Origin: an uncultured Lachnospiraceae bacterium
Lineage (GTDB): Bacteria; Bacillota; Clostridia; Lachnospirales; Lachnospiraceae
Direction: 5' to 3'
Length of the DNA: 64,000 bases
Assembly (NCBI GenBank): GCA_910579685.1
Contig: CAJTVN010000017.1
Span: 1-64,000 of the forward strand
Shown here piece after piece: positions 33,009-43,700 of the stretch. The notes beneath the pieces are model-generated. The model was not told the origin of the DNA, searched no databases, and was given only the letters and a program-made list of their open reading frames with translations. Positions within the stretch are counted from its first letter, which is position 1, and every line of letters begins with the position of its first letter. The position numbers and the translations under genes are program-made.

Positions 33009-33092
33009 TGCAGGAAAAGAGACTTGAACTCTCATGGTATTGCTACCACACGGACCTGAACCGTGCGCGTCTGCCAATTCCGCCATTCCTGC
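33009..33092 (-). tRNA. tRNA-Leu (anticodon CAG)
   Basis: On the minus strand the acceptor arm GCAGGAA pairs with TTCCTGC, discriminator base A. The D region reads TGGCGGAATTGGCAGACGC, the anticodon loop TTCAGGT gives CAG, a variable arm of type II length follows (GGTAGCAATACC), and the T loop is GAGTTCAAGTCTC. The long variable arm and A73 mark it as leucine. CCA is not encoded. Confidence 0.95.
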
Positions 33093-33140
33093 GAACAAAT
33101 ATTAGTATATCTGCTTTCCTTCTTTCTGTCAACAGTTTTC

Positions 33141-34244
33141 TTAAAATTTCTCCAAAATATTTTGTCCGATATTTTCCACCAGCGTTTCGAACAAGGAATG
33201 AATGATTTTCTGAATTGCCTTTTTGGTATCCTCATCCACATTCCTCATAGCTCCAAAAATATTCTGCATGCTCTTCTTGAAATCCGCACCGAACTCAAAT
33301 ACATTAGAGGCCTCTGATGCCGACACCACCTCATAAAGAGTATCCACAAAGGCATGTGTCTCCTCCTGTGACAGGGAAAGAATCCACTCATTCATCGCCC
33401 GGTCCATAAGAAGCTTGCCGCTTCTCATATTTTTTGCCCGCACAAAGGCTCCTCCTTCTATTTTCCAACTATAGGAATTGTGTTGAAGCAGACCCACTCC
33501 CCGGCTCTCCACCACTTCGTAATCGCTATGATCTTCCAGGATCATTCCCACCACAGAGGATCTCGGAATAAATTTGGAAATTCTCTCTGCCACCGCTTCG
33601 TAATTTCCAAGCTTACGGATTTCCGGCCTAAAACCCGGCCCGTCATTATTATACACGTGAAGGAGCCTCTTCCGCACATCTTCGTTACAGTTCATCGCCG
33701 CATAGACAGCCAGGTTCCCTCCCTTTGAATGGCCTCCCGCATAAAAATTCCCCTTTACATAGCCGGAAACACGGTTCATGTATTCCACGCTCAGATACTG
33801 GCTGTTGAGTGGTTTGGAAAAAGCCAGGTTTAAATCCTCCTTCCACCCCACGATAGTGGCGTCTGTGCCCCTGTAAGCGATATAGCAGGTCCCGTCATCC
33901 AAAAGATAAGTCATGGCGCAAAACTGCGTCTCGTCCTCCACGTTTATAACATTCACGTAATAATTCACTTTCAGGGAGCCGAACCGCGCGGACCGGGCCG
34001 CCGCCGTAAACAGTTCCTTATTGTTCTCCCGATACCAGTAATCGTCTAAAATCCTGTCACGGTCTGAATGAAGGTAAATATCCTGAATACTGACGGAGCA
34101 TTTCTCCTCATTCATCCCCTCCACAAAGGGCCCGTAATTGAGATACGCCAGCTGGCAAAGCACCAGACTGTCCACCTCTCCCAGCGGCCTTTCCTTAAAA
34201 GTAATCTTTCCGCATTCCCGCACATAGTCGATAATATTTCCCAT
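33141..34244 (-). CDS. Mbeg1-like (DUF2974) serine hydrolase
   Basis: About 367 residues. The alpha/beta-hydrolase core shows CYIAYRGTDATIVGWKEDLN and the nucleophile elbow in FYAGGHSKGGNLAVYAAMNC, then VYNNDGPGFRPEIRKLGNYE. These are hallmarks of the DUF2974/Mbeg1 lipase-like family common in gut Firmicutes. The C-terminal 60 residues are helical. No signal peptide is present. ATG at 34244 is the preferred start; an in-frame GTG at 34259 sits too close to its GGAAGG. It is a paralogue of the hydrolase at 16546-17925, but outside the type VII locus. Confidence 0.87.
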   Translation of the reverse strand: MGNIIDYVRECGKITFKERPLGEVDSLVLCQLAYLNYGPFVEGMNEEKCSVSIQDIYLHSDRDRILDDYWYRENNKELFTAAARSARFGSLKVNYYVNVINVEDETQFCAMTYLLDDGTCYIAYRGTDATIVGWKEDLNLAFSKPLNSQYLSVEYMNRVSGYVKGNFYAGGHSKGGNLAVYAAMNCNEDVRKRLLHVYNNDGPGFRPEIRKLGNYEAVAERISKFIPRSSVVGMILEDHSDYEVVESRGVGLLQHNSYSWKIEGGAFVRAKNMRSGKLLMDRAMNEWILSLSQEETHAFVDTLYEVVSASEASNVFEFGADFKKSMQNIFGAMRNVDEDTKKAIQKIIHSLFETLVENIGQNILEKF

Positions 34245-34312
34245 AATTTTTTGTTTCACCCTTCCCTGTCTCTTGTCCTATTAGTATACCCTTTTTTGAA
34301 AAATTTGTAATC

Positions 34313-35470
34313 TTAATACAAAATACCGTCATAATATTTCAAAAGAAGATCCACCACCCGGCTGTAGCTTATCCGGCCGTCCTGTACTCCGTTGAGCACC
34401 AGAGTGGTCTCCGTAAAAGTGTTGGAAACCTCTTTCACCGTTTCCGTACGGATCAGCGCCGTTTCCTCTACCTTCTCCCAGGTTTCTCTTGTCAAAAAAA
34501 TATCATCTTCCTGAACCTGGCGGCTGATTTGCGGATGGGAGAAATATACCTCACTGTCCTTTCCCACCGCCCTGCAAAAATCTCTCTCCAGATATCCGAT
34601 CACACTGAGAAACGCACTATAACGGAAAAAATCATCCTCCGCATCCACGCAGGCGAGATAGCCTATAAAATTAGCCTCGTCCTCAAGAATAAATCCTTTC
34701 AGGTGGGAGAGTTCGTGGCATAAGGTGGTGGGCAGATTGATCTCGTACATAATATCATTGTAATTCGCCTCCATGGAAAAAGGGAAATAATATCCCATAA
34801 TATACTGCTGGCTGAAAAATTTTGACGCCCACAGAGGCTTAGGATCCGGATAATATCCCTTCAGATTGGGTATCGTCTCACTAAGGCGCACCATCTGCGC
34901 TTTGGCCTCCTCCTTCATATCCCCTCTGTAAATAACATGTCCCTCCTCATCCCGCTCCACGACAAGGGCGAGTGCATTGGCCTGCTCAACCACGTAATCC
35001 CTCAGGGCGCCAATCTCTTTGGCGCCATACTGTTCCTTTCGCTCCTTTCCCACCCAGAACCTCTCATAAATCGGGGAGACATGATAGAGCAGGAAGCAAT
35101 TGAGAGTCATAATCACACACACCAGACCGAAAATATGAAAATATACCATACTATAAATCCCAAAAAGCCGAAGGCTCCTGCCTCCACTCTTTTTGAGCAG
35201 CCACAGCAAAAGCTGCAACGCCGCCCACAAAACCAGGATTACCGTAAAAACCGCCGCAAGGTAGAGCAGGATTTCTCCCACAGAAAAAGAAAACAGCCCG
35301 GTGAATCTCCCATAAGTTTCCACCCACACCGGGAAAATATGATTGACATAAAAATCACAGAACGAAGCGTTTATCCATCCCCCAAAGTTTAATCCCACAG
35401 AAAGCAGGACAAACAGAGCCGGAACCGCCGCTTTCCATTTTTTCTTTCTGTTCTTCCCGATTTTTATCAT
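34313..35470 (-). CDS. DUF3810 family membrane protein with HExxH metallopeptidase motif
   Basis: A 385-residue protein. Three hydrophobic segments occupy the first 150 residues (VPALFVLLSVGLNFGGWI, GEILLYLAAVFTVILVLWAA, MVYFHIFGLVCVIMTLNCF). The rest would lie outside the membrane and holds LPTTLCHELSHLKGFILEDE ANF, an HExxH zinc motif with a downstream Glu-rich helix. DUF3810 proteins have this layout. The substrate is unknown. It is divergent from the symporter gene, with only about 60 bases between. Confidence 0.85.
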   Translation of the reverse strand: MIKIGKNRKKKWKAAVPALFVLLSVGLNFGGWINASFCDFYVNHIFPVWVETYGRFTGLFSFSVGEILLYLAAVFTVILVLWAALQLLLWLLKKSGGRSLRLFGIYSMVYFHIFGLVCVIMTLNCFLLYHVSPIYERFWVGKERKEQYGAKEIGALRDYVVEQANALALVVERDEEGHVIYRGDMKEEAKAQMVRLSETIPNLKGYYPDPKPLWASKFFSQQYIMGYYFPFSMEANYNDIMYEINLPTTLCHELSHLKGFILEDEANFIGYLACVDAEDDFFRYSAFLSVIGYLERDFCRAVGKDSEVYFSHPQISRQVQEDDIFLTRETWEKVEETALIRTETVKEVSNTFTETTLVLNGVQDGRISYSRVVDLLLKYYDGILY

Positions 35471-35533
35471 ATCTTTACCGTTCCTTTACTATATTAGTAA
35501 CAAGCAGTATTGTCCGAAGGATATTTATCATCC

Positions 35534-36841
35534 ATGACCACCGTTCTTTTTGCTGTTAAAAATATAAATGAATTTCTCTGGAGTGGCCCCCTGCTTCTAT
35601 TGCTGATGGGAACTCATCTTTATTTTACCATAAAACTGCATTTTCCGCAGAAAAAAATTCTGGAAGCGATCCGAATGTCCGTCACCCCCCAGCGGCAGGA
35701 TACCGGTGAAAATCTGTCGGTATTCGCAACCCTCTCCACCACGCTCGCCGCAACGCTCGGAACCGGAAATATCGTCGGGGTTTCCACCGCCATCGCCCTT
35801 GGCGGCCCCGGCGCCATCTTCTGGTGCTGGATCACCGGAATCCTGGGCATGGCCACCGCCTACTCGGAATGCTTTTTAAGCGTGCGCTTTCGGAAAACGG
35901 GTACGGACGGCCTGAACCGGGGCGGCCCTATGTATGTATGGGAAAACGGCCTGCATAACAGACCCGTCGGCGGCTTTTACGCCCTGCTTACCGTGATTGC
36001 CGCCTTCGGCGTTGGCTGCACCACTCAGTCCAACTCCATCGCCCAGACCACGGCAACAAGCTTTGGCTTTCCCCCGCAGGCGGCCGGGTTCCTTGCGGCT
36101 TTGATTTCCGGGTTTGTGGTGGTCGGGGGAATCAAATCCATCGGTAACGTGTGTGTGAAAATCGTGCCTTTTCTGGCAGTTCTGTTTACCGCCGGCTGTC
36201 TCCTGCTCCTTTTCCTGAACCGGGAAGTGCTGTTTCCCGCCATTATCCTGATTCTTCAAAGCGCTCTCTCCCCCAGGGCCGCTGCCGGAGGCGCAGCGGG
36301 CTCCTGTCTTATGCTCACGGTGCGCTATGGAATTGCAAGGGGGTTGTTTACAAATGAGGCCGGAATCGGCACCTCCTCCATCGCCGCCGCCGCATCCGGC
36401 ACGCCTAATCCAATGAAACAGGCCTATGTGTCCATGACCGCCGTATTCTGGGATACCGTGGTCATGTGTCTCTTAAGCGGGCTGGTGATTGTCACCAACA
36501 TGATAAAACACCCGGATTCTCTGGACGGAGTAAGTGAAGCCGGCCTAACCGAAGCCGCCTTCTCCTATCTGCCTGGAGGAAATACCTTTTTATCCCTGTG
36601 TCTTGTAGCCTTCGCCATAACTACTCTGATCGGCTGGTCCTATCTCGGGGAATGCGCCGTGGAATACCTGGCCGGAAGCAGAGGGATCTTCCTCTATAAG
36701 GTGATTTATATTGTGATGATCTATGTCGGGGCCGTACTTCCCCTGACTTTCGTGTGGGAGTGCACGGACCTGATCAACGCCTGTATGGTGTTCCCCAATG
36801 TGGCGGCCCTGTTTTTGCTGCGAAAATCCATCAAAAGCTAA
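35534..36841 (+). CDS. AGCS family sodium:amino acid symporter
   Basis: A 435-residue membrane transporter of the alanine/glycine:cation symporter family. Typical segments: GTHLYFTIKLHFPQKKILEA, the substrate loop TLAATLGTGNIVGVSTAIAL and GGPGAIFWCWITGILGMATA, YSECFLSVRFR, and GIARGLFTNEAGIGTSSIAA. It imports alanine or glycine with Na+. ATG at 35534 is chosen as start; GAAGGA lies about 13 bases before it, and an in-frame TTG at 35510 is unlikely. Confidence 0.94.
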   Translation: MTTVLFAVKNINEFLWSGPLLLLLMGTHLYFTIKLHFPQKKILEAIRMSVTPQRQDTGENLSVFATLSTTLAATLGTGNIVGVSTAIALGGPGAIFWCWITGILGMATAYSECFLSVRFRKTGTDGLNRGGPMYVWENGLHNRPVGGFYALLTVIAAFGVGCTTQSNSIAQTTATSFGFPPQAAGFLAALISGFVVVGGIKSIGNVCVKIVPFLAVLFTAGCLLLLFLNREVLFPAIILILQSALSPRAAAGGAAGSCLMLTVRYGIARGLFTNEAGIGTSSIAAAASGTPNPMKQAYVSMTAVFWDTVVMCLLSGLVIVTNMIKHPDSLDGVSEAGLTEAAFSYLPGGNTFLSLCLVAFAITTLIGWSYLGECAVEYLAGSRGIFLYKVIYIVMIYVGAVLPLTFVWECTDLINACMVFPNVAALFLLRKSIKS

Positions 36842-36867
36842 AGGGCGCCCCAACGGGACGCCCTCTC
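36841..36867 (+). terminator. terminator-like hairpin after the symporter gene
   Basis: AGGGCGCCC and GGGACGCCCT can pair around CAACG, followed by a pyrimidine-rich CTCCTTC. It lies between convergent genes and may serve both strands; the T run is poor. Confidence 0.5.
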
Positions 36868-36882
36868 CTTCAGCCTTTACTG

Positions 36883-37317
36883 TCAAATCATATAATTATC
36901 CACTTTTTCCCGCTGCCATTCCACCAGCTTTTCCAGCGTCACATTATCCACCACTCCCTTGATGGCCTCATCCAGCTGCTTCCAGAGCTCTAGCGTGGCA
37001 CATCCCTCCTGCCGTCCGCATTGATTAACCTCATCTTCAAGACAGGACACAGGAGCCAGGGATCCTTCCGTGAGCCGCAGAATCATTCCCACCGTATAAC
37101 AGGCAGGATCCCTCGTCAGTTTATAGCCTCCCTGTGGTCCCCGGATACTCTTGACGTATCCCGCCTTATTCAGGTTCGATATAATCTGCTCCAGATATTT
37201 GTCGGAAATATCCTGCCGGGCTGCAATGTCTTTGATTCTCACCGGCCCGTTATTACTGTGAAGCGCCAAATCCAGCATCAGACGCAGCGCATATCTCCCC
37301 TTCGTAGATATCTTCAT
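36883..37317 (-). CDS. Rrf2/IscR family transcription regulator
   Basis: A 144-residue winged helix-turn-helix regulator starting MKISTKGRYALRLMLDLALH, with the recognition helix in ISDKYLEQIISNLNKAGYVK and the wing SIRGPQGGYKLTR. Three cysteines in SCLEDEVNQCGRQEGC match the 2Fe-2S ligands of IscR-type members. The start at 37317 follows AGGAGGTATAAGG; the frame is open to 37413 but without family similarity. It probably responds to iron-sulfur status and regulates itself and perhaps the divergent MATE gene. Confidence 0.92.
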   Translation of the reverse strand: MKISTKGRYALRLMLDLALHSNNGPVRIKDIAARQDISDKYLEQIISNLNKAGYVKSIRGPQGGYKLTRDPACYTVGMILRLTEGSLAPVSCLEDEVNQCGRQEGCATLELWKQLDEAIKGVVDNVTLEKLVEWQREKVDNYMI

Positions 37318-37441
37318 CCTTATACCTCCTGCATACCGCTGACTCTGCCTTCGGCACCGCACCGATAGACAGCCTGAACATTTCTTTTCAAACTTGTCTC
37401 TCCTGCATATCACATCTTCTGTCTGCGATACCGGCTCATTG

Positions 37442-37468
37442 TCCTATTATACTACTATTTTACTAGGA
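37442..37468. promoter_or_regulatory. candidate Rrf2 operator between the regulator and MATE genes
   Basis: TCCTATTATA and TTTACTAGGA form an inverted repeat (8 of 10 positions) around a 7-base centre. It lies 14 bases upstream of the MATE -35 and upstream of the regulator, the usual location for an Rrf2-type site. Confidence 0.5.
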
Positions 37469-37481
37469 TATGCAAGCAATA

Positions 37482-37510
37482 TTGACTTTTTTGGCGATTT
37501 CTGGTTTAAA
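37482..37510 (+). promoter_or_regulatory. promoter of the MATE gene
   Basis: TTGACT (37482-37487), 17 bases, TTTAAA (37505-37510), 33 bases before the ATG. Confidence 0.65.
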
Positions 37511-37543
37511 TAGAGGAATAGATGTTAATACAGGAGGCTTGCC

Positions 37544-38818
37544 ATGGGAAAAAAATATCTAAAATTTATCCTTCCATCCACCCTGTCCTTCCTTCTGACA
37601 GGAATTTACTCCATCGTGGATGGAATTTTTGTGGGAAGGGCTATGGGCGATGACGGCCTTGCGGCCATCAACATTGCCTGGCCTCTGGTTGCCCTGATTA
37701 TCGCCCTCGGGACGGGAATTGGAATGGGCGCTTCCGTCATGGTTTCCTTAAATCTGGGCGCAGGAAACGAAAAGGCCGCAGACAAAATGGAAGGAAACGC
37801 TTTTTTCCTTCTCTTTGTCAGCTCGCTTCTTCTCACAGCCTTTTTGTATCTGGCAGGAAGCCCCCTGCTTACCCTTCTCGGCGCAGAGGGCGTCATTCAC
37901 GGCCACGCCCTTACCTATCTTTCCTATATGCTTCTCGGAGGCGTCATACAGGTTCTCGCAAGCGGAAGCATTCCCCTGATGCGCTGCCGCGGCGCTGCTT
38001 TTTATTCCATGTGCTCTATGGGCTGCGGATGCCTGATCAATATAGCCCTGGATTATTACCTGGTTCTGCTGGCTGGTCTTGAGCTCTTCGGAGCCGCCAT
38101 GGCAACGGTCTGCGGTCAGAGCGTTACCCTGGCACTCTGCCTTGCTTTCTATCTTCGGAAAAAGAACAGGATACCTTTCCGGAATATGAAACCGGATGGG
38201 AAAGCCGTTTCTTCTATATTAAGGGTGGCGGCCTCTCCCTTTGGACTGACCTACCTGCCATCCATCACTATTATCTTCATGAACCTGCAATGCCTTAAAT
38301 ACGGAGGGGAGGAAGCTGTCAGCGCCTATGCCGTGCTCGCCTACCTGGTGTCATTTATGGAACTTCTGGTGCAGGGCATCAGCGATGGAAGCCAGCCGCT
38401 TCTGAGCCATTCCAAGGGAAGCGGCGATACGAAATCTCTAAAAAACTATACCCGCTGGACTTTTTCCCTGGGCATTTTTCTCGGGGTTCTGAGCGGTGCG
38501 CTTGTCTATCTTCTTCGCAGGCATATTCCCGCATTTTACGGCACCTCCGAAGAGGCGGCCCGGCTGATCCTGCGCTCAGCCCCGGCTTTCGCCCTGGTCA
38601 TGGCAATGTACGGCCTGACCAAACCTGCCATCTCCTATTTTTATGCCACAAAGCGGCTGCTGCGCTCCAGCTTTCTTGTATACGGGGAAGCGCTTCTGAC
38701 CCTGGCGGTAATCTTCCTCCTGCCGCTGCTGCTTGGCCTTGACGGAGTGTGGGGCACCATGCCGCTGGTTCAGCTCCTTCTAGGGCTTGCCTGCGTAATT
38801 TTCCTTATGAAAAAGTAA
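37544..38818 (+). CDS. MATE family multidrug efflux transporter
   Basis: A 424-residue membrane protein with twelve likely helices. The MATE pattern is clear in LPSTLSFLLTGIYSIVDGIF and GTGIGMGASVMVSLNLGAGN, repeated in the second half as VSFMELLVQGISDGSQPLLS and MYGLTKPAISYFYATKRL. It exports cationic drugs or metabolites with Na+ or H+. AGGAGG lies seven bases before the ATG. It is somewhat shorter than the 440-470 usual for the family. Confidence 0.93.
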   Translation: MGKKYLKFILPSTLSFLLTGIYSIVDGIFVGRAMGDDGLAAINIAWPLVALIIALGTGIGMGASVMVSLNLGAGNEKAADKMEGNAFFLLFVSSLLLTAFLYLAGSPLLTLLGAEGVIHGHALTYLSYMLLGGVIQVLASGSIPLMRCRGAAFYSMCSMGCGCLINIALDYYLVLLAGLELFGAAMATVCGQSVTLALCLAFYLRKKNRIPFRNMKPDGKAVSSILRVAASPFGLTYLPSITIIFMNLQCLKYGGEEAVSAYAVLAYLVSFMELLVQGISDGSQPLLSHSKGSGDTKSLKNYTRWTFSLGIFLGVLSGALVYLLRRHIPAFYGTSEEAARLILRSAPAFALVMAMYGLTKPAISYFYATKRLLRSSFLVYGEALLTLAVIFLLPLLLGLDGVWGTMPLVQLLLGLACVIFLMKK

Positions 38819-38883
38819 AATGGGAGTCCTCCATCTCAGCGGCCTCCCTGCCCGCCTTAGGAAGCGATACCGCCTGGGAGAAT

Positions 38884-40563
38884 TTATTTGCCGCAAAGAA
38901 CCAGAGCCTCGTAGGCCCTTAAGGAAATCTCTTCTTCCGCCTTTGGATCCCCATAATTGGAAATCCAAATATCCCCTCCCGCAAATTCCTGAGGGATGGA
39001 AATTCTGCGCTCTTTTTGACTGAAATTGCAGATCACAAGGAGCTTTTCTCCCTCATAGCTTCTTGTGTACATAAAGATCTCCTCATCCTCTGGCATCAGA
39101 AGCTCAAACTTGCCGTACACAATGACAGGGTTCTCCTTGCGCAGCCGAATCAGTCTCTGATAGAAGCGGAAAACGGAGGAATCCCTTTCGAGCTGCTCTT
39201 TCGCATTAATTTCCTTGTAATTGGGATTTACCATAATCCAGGGAACGCCTTTTGTAAAACCAGCGTTTGACGTCTCCTCCCACTGCATGGGGGTTCTGGC
39301 ATTGTCCCTGCTCTTATATCTGAGAAATCTCAGCATCTCCTCCCCATCCACAAGATTATTTTTCGTATACTCGCAATAAGCGTTGATACTCTCAATATCC
39401 CGGAAATCCTCCAGCCCCCCAAAAGGCACGTTGGTCATCCCAAGCTCCTCCCCCTGATAGATGTAAGGCGTTCCCTTCATCATATGAAGGCAGAGCGCCA
39501 GCATCTTGGCGGAAAGCTCCCTGTATTCTCCACTGTCATTTCCAAGCCTGGATACGACTCTCGGCTGATCGTGATTATTCCAATACAGACTGTTCCAAGC
39601 CTTTCCCTCCAAATAGGTCTGCCATCTCTCCAGCACGGCTTTCAGGTCAGGAAGATAAATCTTGTTTTCGTTCCACTTGGAATGCTCCCCGCCGTCCAGA
39701 TCGTTCTGTTCAAACTGAAACACCATGTTCAGCTCGCTCTCATCATCTGCAGCAAACTTCACCGCTTCCTGCACGGTAACCCCCGAAGTCTCTCCCACCG
39801 TGATGGTATCATAGGGGGCAAGCGCCTTTTCCCGCATTTCTCTCAGATAGTCGTGAACATGAGGACCGTTAATGACATAAGGGCCAAAATCGCCGTAAAG
39901 AGCCCCCTCCCCTTTGGGCCCGTCGGGCAGTCCCGGCACTTTGGAGATCATACTGATCACATCCATCCGAAAGCCGTCAACTCCCTTGTCGAGCCACCAC
40001 CGCATCATGGCAAAGACTTCTTCCCTGACCTTCTCGTTATCCCAGTTCAGATCCGGCTGCTTTTCCGAGAAAAGGTGCAGGAAGTACATATCCGTGGCCT
40101 CGTCGTATTTCCAGGCCGGGCCGCTGAAGCAGGAACCCCAGTTATTCGGCTCCTTCCCGTCCTTTCCCTCCCTCCAGATGTAATAATCCCGGTAAGGGTT
40201 TTCCCTGGATTTACGGCTCTCCATAAACCACCTGTGCTCGTCCGAGGTATGGTTTACCACGAGGTCCATCATGATGCGGATCCCCCGTTCATGAGCCGCC
40301 GCAAGCATCTGATCGAAGTCCTCCATGGTTCCGAACTCTTTCATGATCGCCTGGTAATCGCTGATGTCATAGCCGTTGTCATCGTTGGGAGACTGGTACA
40401 CCGGAGAGAGCCAGATCACGTCAATTCCAAGCTCCTTTAAATAATCCAGTTTCTGCATGATCCCCCTGATATCCCCGATCCCATCGCCATCGCTGTCCAT
40501 AAAGCTCCGGGGATAGATCTGGTAGACCACGCTTTCCTTCCACCATTTTTTATTTTGTTCCAT
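38884..40563 (-). CDS. GH13 oligo-1,6-glucosidase / alpha-glucosidase
   Basis: A 559-residue cytoplasmic alpha-glucosidase (GH13 subfamily 31 type). It has DVIWLSPVYQSPNDDNGYDI, MDLVVNHTSDEHRWF, the nucleophile Asp in GVDGFRMDVISMISK (about 199), acid/base Glu in TITVGETSGVTVQEA (about 257) and the third acid in LYWNNHDQPRVVSRLG (about 330). Val after the nucleophile is associated with alpha-1,6 specificity (isomaltose type) rather than Thr of maltases. It cleaves short starch- or dextran-derived oligosaccharides. Confidence 0.94.
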   Translation of the reverse strand: MEQNKKWWKESVVYQIYPRSFMDSDGDGIGDIRGIMQKLDYLKELGIDVIWLSPVYQSPNDDNGYDISDYQAIMKEFGTMEDFDQMLAAAHERGIRIMMDLVVNHTSDEHRWFMESRKSRENPYRDYYIWREGKDGKEPNNWGSCFSGPAWKYDEATDMYFLHLFSEKQPDLNWDNEKVREEVFAMMRWWLDKGVDGFRMDVISMISKVPGLPDGPKGEGALYGDFGPYVINGPHVHDYLREMREKALAPYDTITVGETSGVTVQEAVKFAADDESELNMVFQFEQNDLDGGEHSKWNENKIYLPDLKAVLERWQTYLEGKAWNSLYWNNHDQPRVVSRLGNDSGEYRELSAKMLALCLHMMKGTPYIYQGEELGMTNVPFGGLEDFRDIESINAYCEYTKNNLVDGEEMLRFLRYKSRDNARTPMQWEETSNAGFTKGVPWIMVNPNYKEINAKEQLERDSSVFRFYQRLIRLRKENPVIVYGKFELLMPEDEEIFMYTRSYEGEKLLVICNFSQKERRISIPQEFAGGDIWISNYGDPKAEEEISLRAYEALVLCGK

Positions 40564-40650
40564 ATTTAAGACATACTCCTTTCGCCTCTGAATTTGGTAC
40601 TATTGTAACAGCTTATGAGGAATAAGGCCAGAGGGAAATACATCAAACGC

Positions 40651-40698
40651 AAAAAAGCCTGTAAGGCGGCGTGACAGCCCGCCCTACAGGCTTTTTTA
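40651..40698. terminator. bidirectional terminator
   Basis: AAAAAAGCCTGTA-GGCGG and CCGCC-TACAGGCTTTTTT pair over about 17 positions with a small bulge and have A and T runs on the two sides. It ends the long minus-strand train at the LysM protein gene. Confidence 0.9.
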
Positions 40699-40703
40699 TT
40701 TTA

Positions 40704-43700
40704 TCAGTCCGGAATCAGGAGCACCTGACCCACGTAAATGCTCTGGGGATCCGGAAGCGAGTCTATATTCGCCTCATAAATCCGTCTCCACCGCCAGCCT
40801 CTGCCATAAACTTTTAAGGCTATTTTCCAGAGATTGTCGCCTTCCTGTACGGTATAATAATTTCCCGCCGTACCCTCTGCCGTATCAGCCGATGCGCCTT
40901 CCATCACGCTGCCATCTCCCTGGTTTAAATAAATGGTAAGCGTCTGTCCCGCATAGATTCTGTTGGGATCGCCGCCAATCACGGCTGCATTTTCAGCATA
41001 AATCTTCTGCCAGTAAGAGCCTTCCCCATAGAACTTCACGGCGATCTTCCACAGAGTATCCCCCTGTTCCACCGTGTAAGTCACAGTGGAAGCCGTTCCC
41101 GTCACTGCGGCCCCTGCCTGTGCGCCCGCGGCACCATTGCCTGCAATCTTACCGCCTGCGGTATTTGTTCCGCCCAGACCGGTTCCTGCGCCGCCTGCCG
41201 CAGCGCCGGCATTTCCGTTATCAGCACCGGTGTTTGTACCGTTATCGCTGCCAGAGTCGGAACCGCTTCCTCCATCTGAGCTTCCGGCATCCGAACTTCC
41301 TCCTGTGTTGTCGTCATCATCGGAACCGCCGCCGTTGCCATTCTCTTTTTCCACCACAAAATTCTGTGCGGCTTTCTTTAGAACCTCATCCTCCCCGTTA
41401 CGGAACTCAACGCCCAGCGTATGGGTGCCCGGCGTGCTTGCGCTTCCGGAAAGGAGCGTCTGCCACATGATGGTGATTCGGGTGCTTCCGGATGCGGACG
41501 TGTAATCCTGCCCCTCCGTCAGCTTCACACCGTCAAGGAACACATATCGGAATTCATCGTAAATACCCTGTGACACAAAGGTACGACTTTCCTCCGACAA
41601 GTCCGGACTGCCCGACGCGCTGATGTAGATGTCCTGCACGCGCTGAGTCACATCATATCCCGAATCCGTGGAATTGTCCACGTTTGTATCGGTGTTTTCA
41701 AGGACTGTCAGCGTATAGGTCATATAACTTGATTTGAAATATTCAGAACTGTTATCCATGCGCACGGTAAAAGTAAAGTCACCTGTCTCAGTGGGCACGC
41801 CGTAGATCTCACCGTTTGCCTTCACCTCCACTCCGGCCGGGAGGACACCGTCTTCCAGCGCATAGCTAACCCTATTCCAGCTGTAATACTTATTGCTGTT
41901 CAAAATCAACGGACCGTATGGAACATATTTTACCGACTGCGGAATGTCCGTCGTCGTTATACTGGGGTCGCCAACCGTACCGGTTAATTCCAGTATCATC
42001 AATACCGTATCTCCTGATTTGAACGTCAGCGTACCCGATACGTCCGCCCCTGCCGCCACATCCTCTTTTGCCGTAATACGTATCTTGGCCAAATTAGGCA
42101 GTTCACCATAAGAGGTATCTTTATTTACCGTGCTCATGCCTTCCAGATCGTGATTTCCCTTTAACGTCCAATATTCGTCCAGCTGCACGACATCCGATTT
42201 CAGTTCCACGCTCAGAGCGGGAATCGGTCCGGCTCCCTTGTTTATCACAAGGATATCGTGTTTATAACCGTGATAGCCATCCAAAAGCATTTCTCTCTTT
42301 GAATAGACTACACCGCCTTCCACTCTGGTTTCTGCGTCTTCATCCTCCAAACTGTTAATGTAAAGCTCTCCCATACTGCTATCCGCCTGAAGAATCTGCA
42401 GCCAGTAATTTCTGGAATTCTTCTTATCCTCCGAAGATACCCCGTAATGCACGGCACCTTTGGAAAAATCATGATAGCTTTCACCGCTGACTTCCGGCTC
42501 ACTGCTTCCATCCACATGCAAAGTCGCTCCCTTAGAAACAGTAAATTTTGGAGCCAGCTTGGTCAGATCGGCATCGTCTCCCACTAAAATTGTTATGTAA
42601 TTTTTTTCACCATAAGAATCATTGGAGGTAGTGATATAACAGTCAATCTCATCTCCATCTCTATTTTTGAGACCCGTAAAGGTTACATCTGTCCCGCTTC
42701 CCAGTATCGGTGCGGGGGGAACGTAACCCTCTGTTTTTATGTTATAGTGGTAAATTTCCTGATCAGCCGCTCCATCCGCTCCTACAAAAACCGTAAAGTG
42801 GACACCCTGACTGTAATCGGCTCCGTAGCCTGCTGTATTGTAGTCTGTACCAAACAAAGAATCTTTGATATCCGCCGATCCCATTGATATGGCATCCGCT
42901 ATCGAGGAAAACTGGCCCACATATGCCGCCGTCACATCTGACGGACTGCTGACCCCGCCTTTATAGTAAGTCATGGTCTGGTAATAAGTCCTGTCAACCG
43001 CATACCCTTCCTTCAACATAACAAGTCGATTGTAACATCCATCCACATGATTTGTTGTAGCTGAATAATTTACGTAATCTCTCCCTGTCTGCGTCCGTTC
43101 AAACAAGCTCTCGCACTGTATCGAATTGCTTATTTTCTGGGCTTGCGTTTTGATATTATAATAGTAAATCTCCTGGTCAGATGCTCCATCTGCCCCCACA
43201 AAAATTGTAAAATAAACACCCTGACTGTAATCGGCTCCGTAGCCTGCTGTACTGTAGTCCGAACTAAACAAGGCGTCTTTGATATCGATGGCCCCCCTGG
43301 AAACGGCATCCGCTATCGATGAGAACTGACCCACATAAGCTGCCGTTACATCCGACGGACTGCCGGCTCCGGCTTTATAGTATTCCATGGTCTGATAATA
43401 CGTATCATTCGCCGCATATCCAGGCTTTAAGGTAACTGTGCGGTATTCACATCCATCAGATATTTCCGTGGAAGTGTGAGAAGTCACATAATTTCTCCCG
43501 GATCCCGTTCTTTCAAACAGACGTTCGCAACTGATATAATTATCCCGAGGGTAAACACACAGATCAAAGGGCAGACAGCCCGTCACATCCCCGCCGGCAT
43601 CAAACGTTACCATGGTAATCCCGCATTTTTCCCTCTCTTCCACCTCATAACCGGCATTTACCTGTGTCATGTCCGAACTGCAGATTTGACCTGTCAGATC

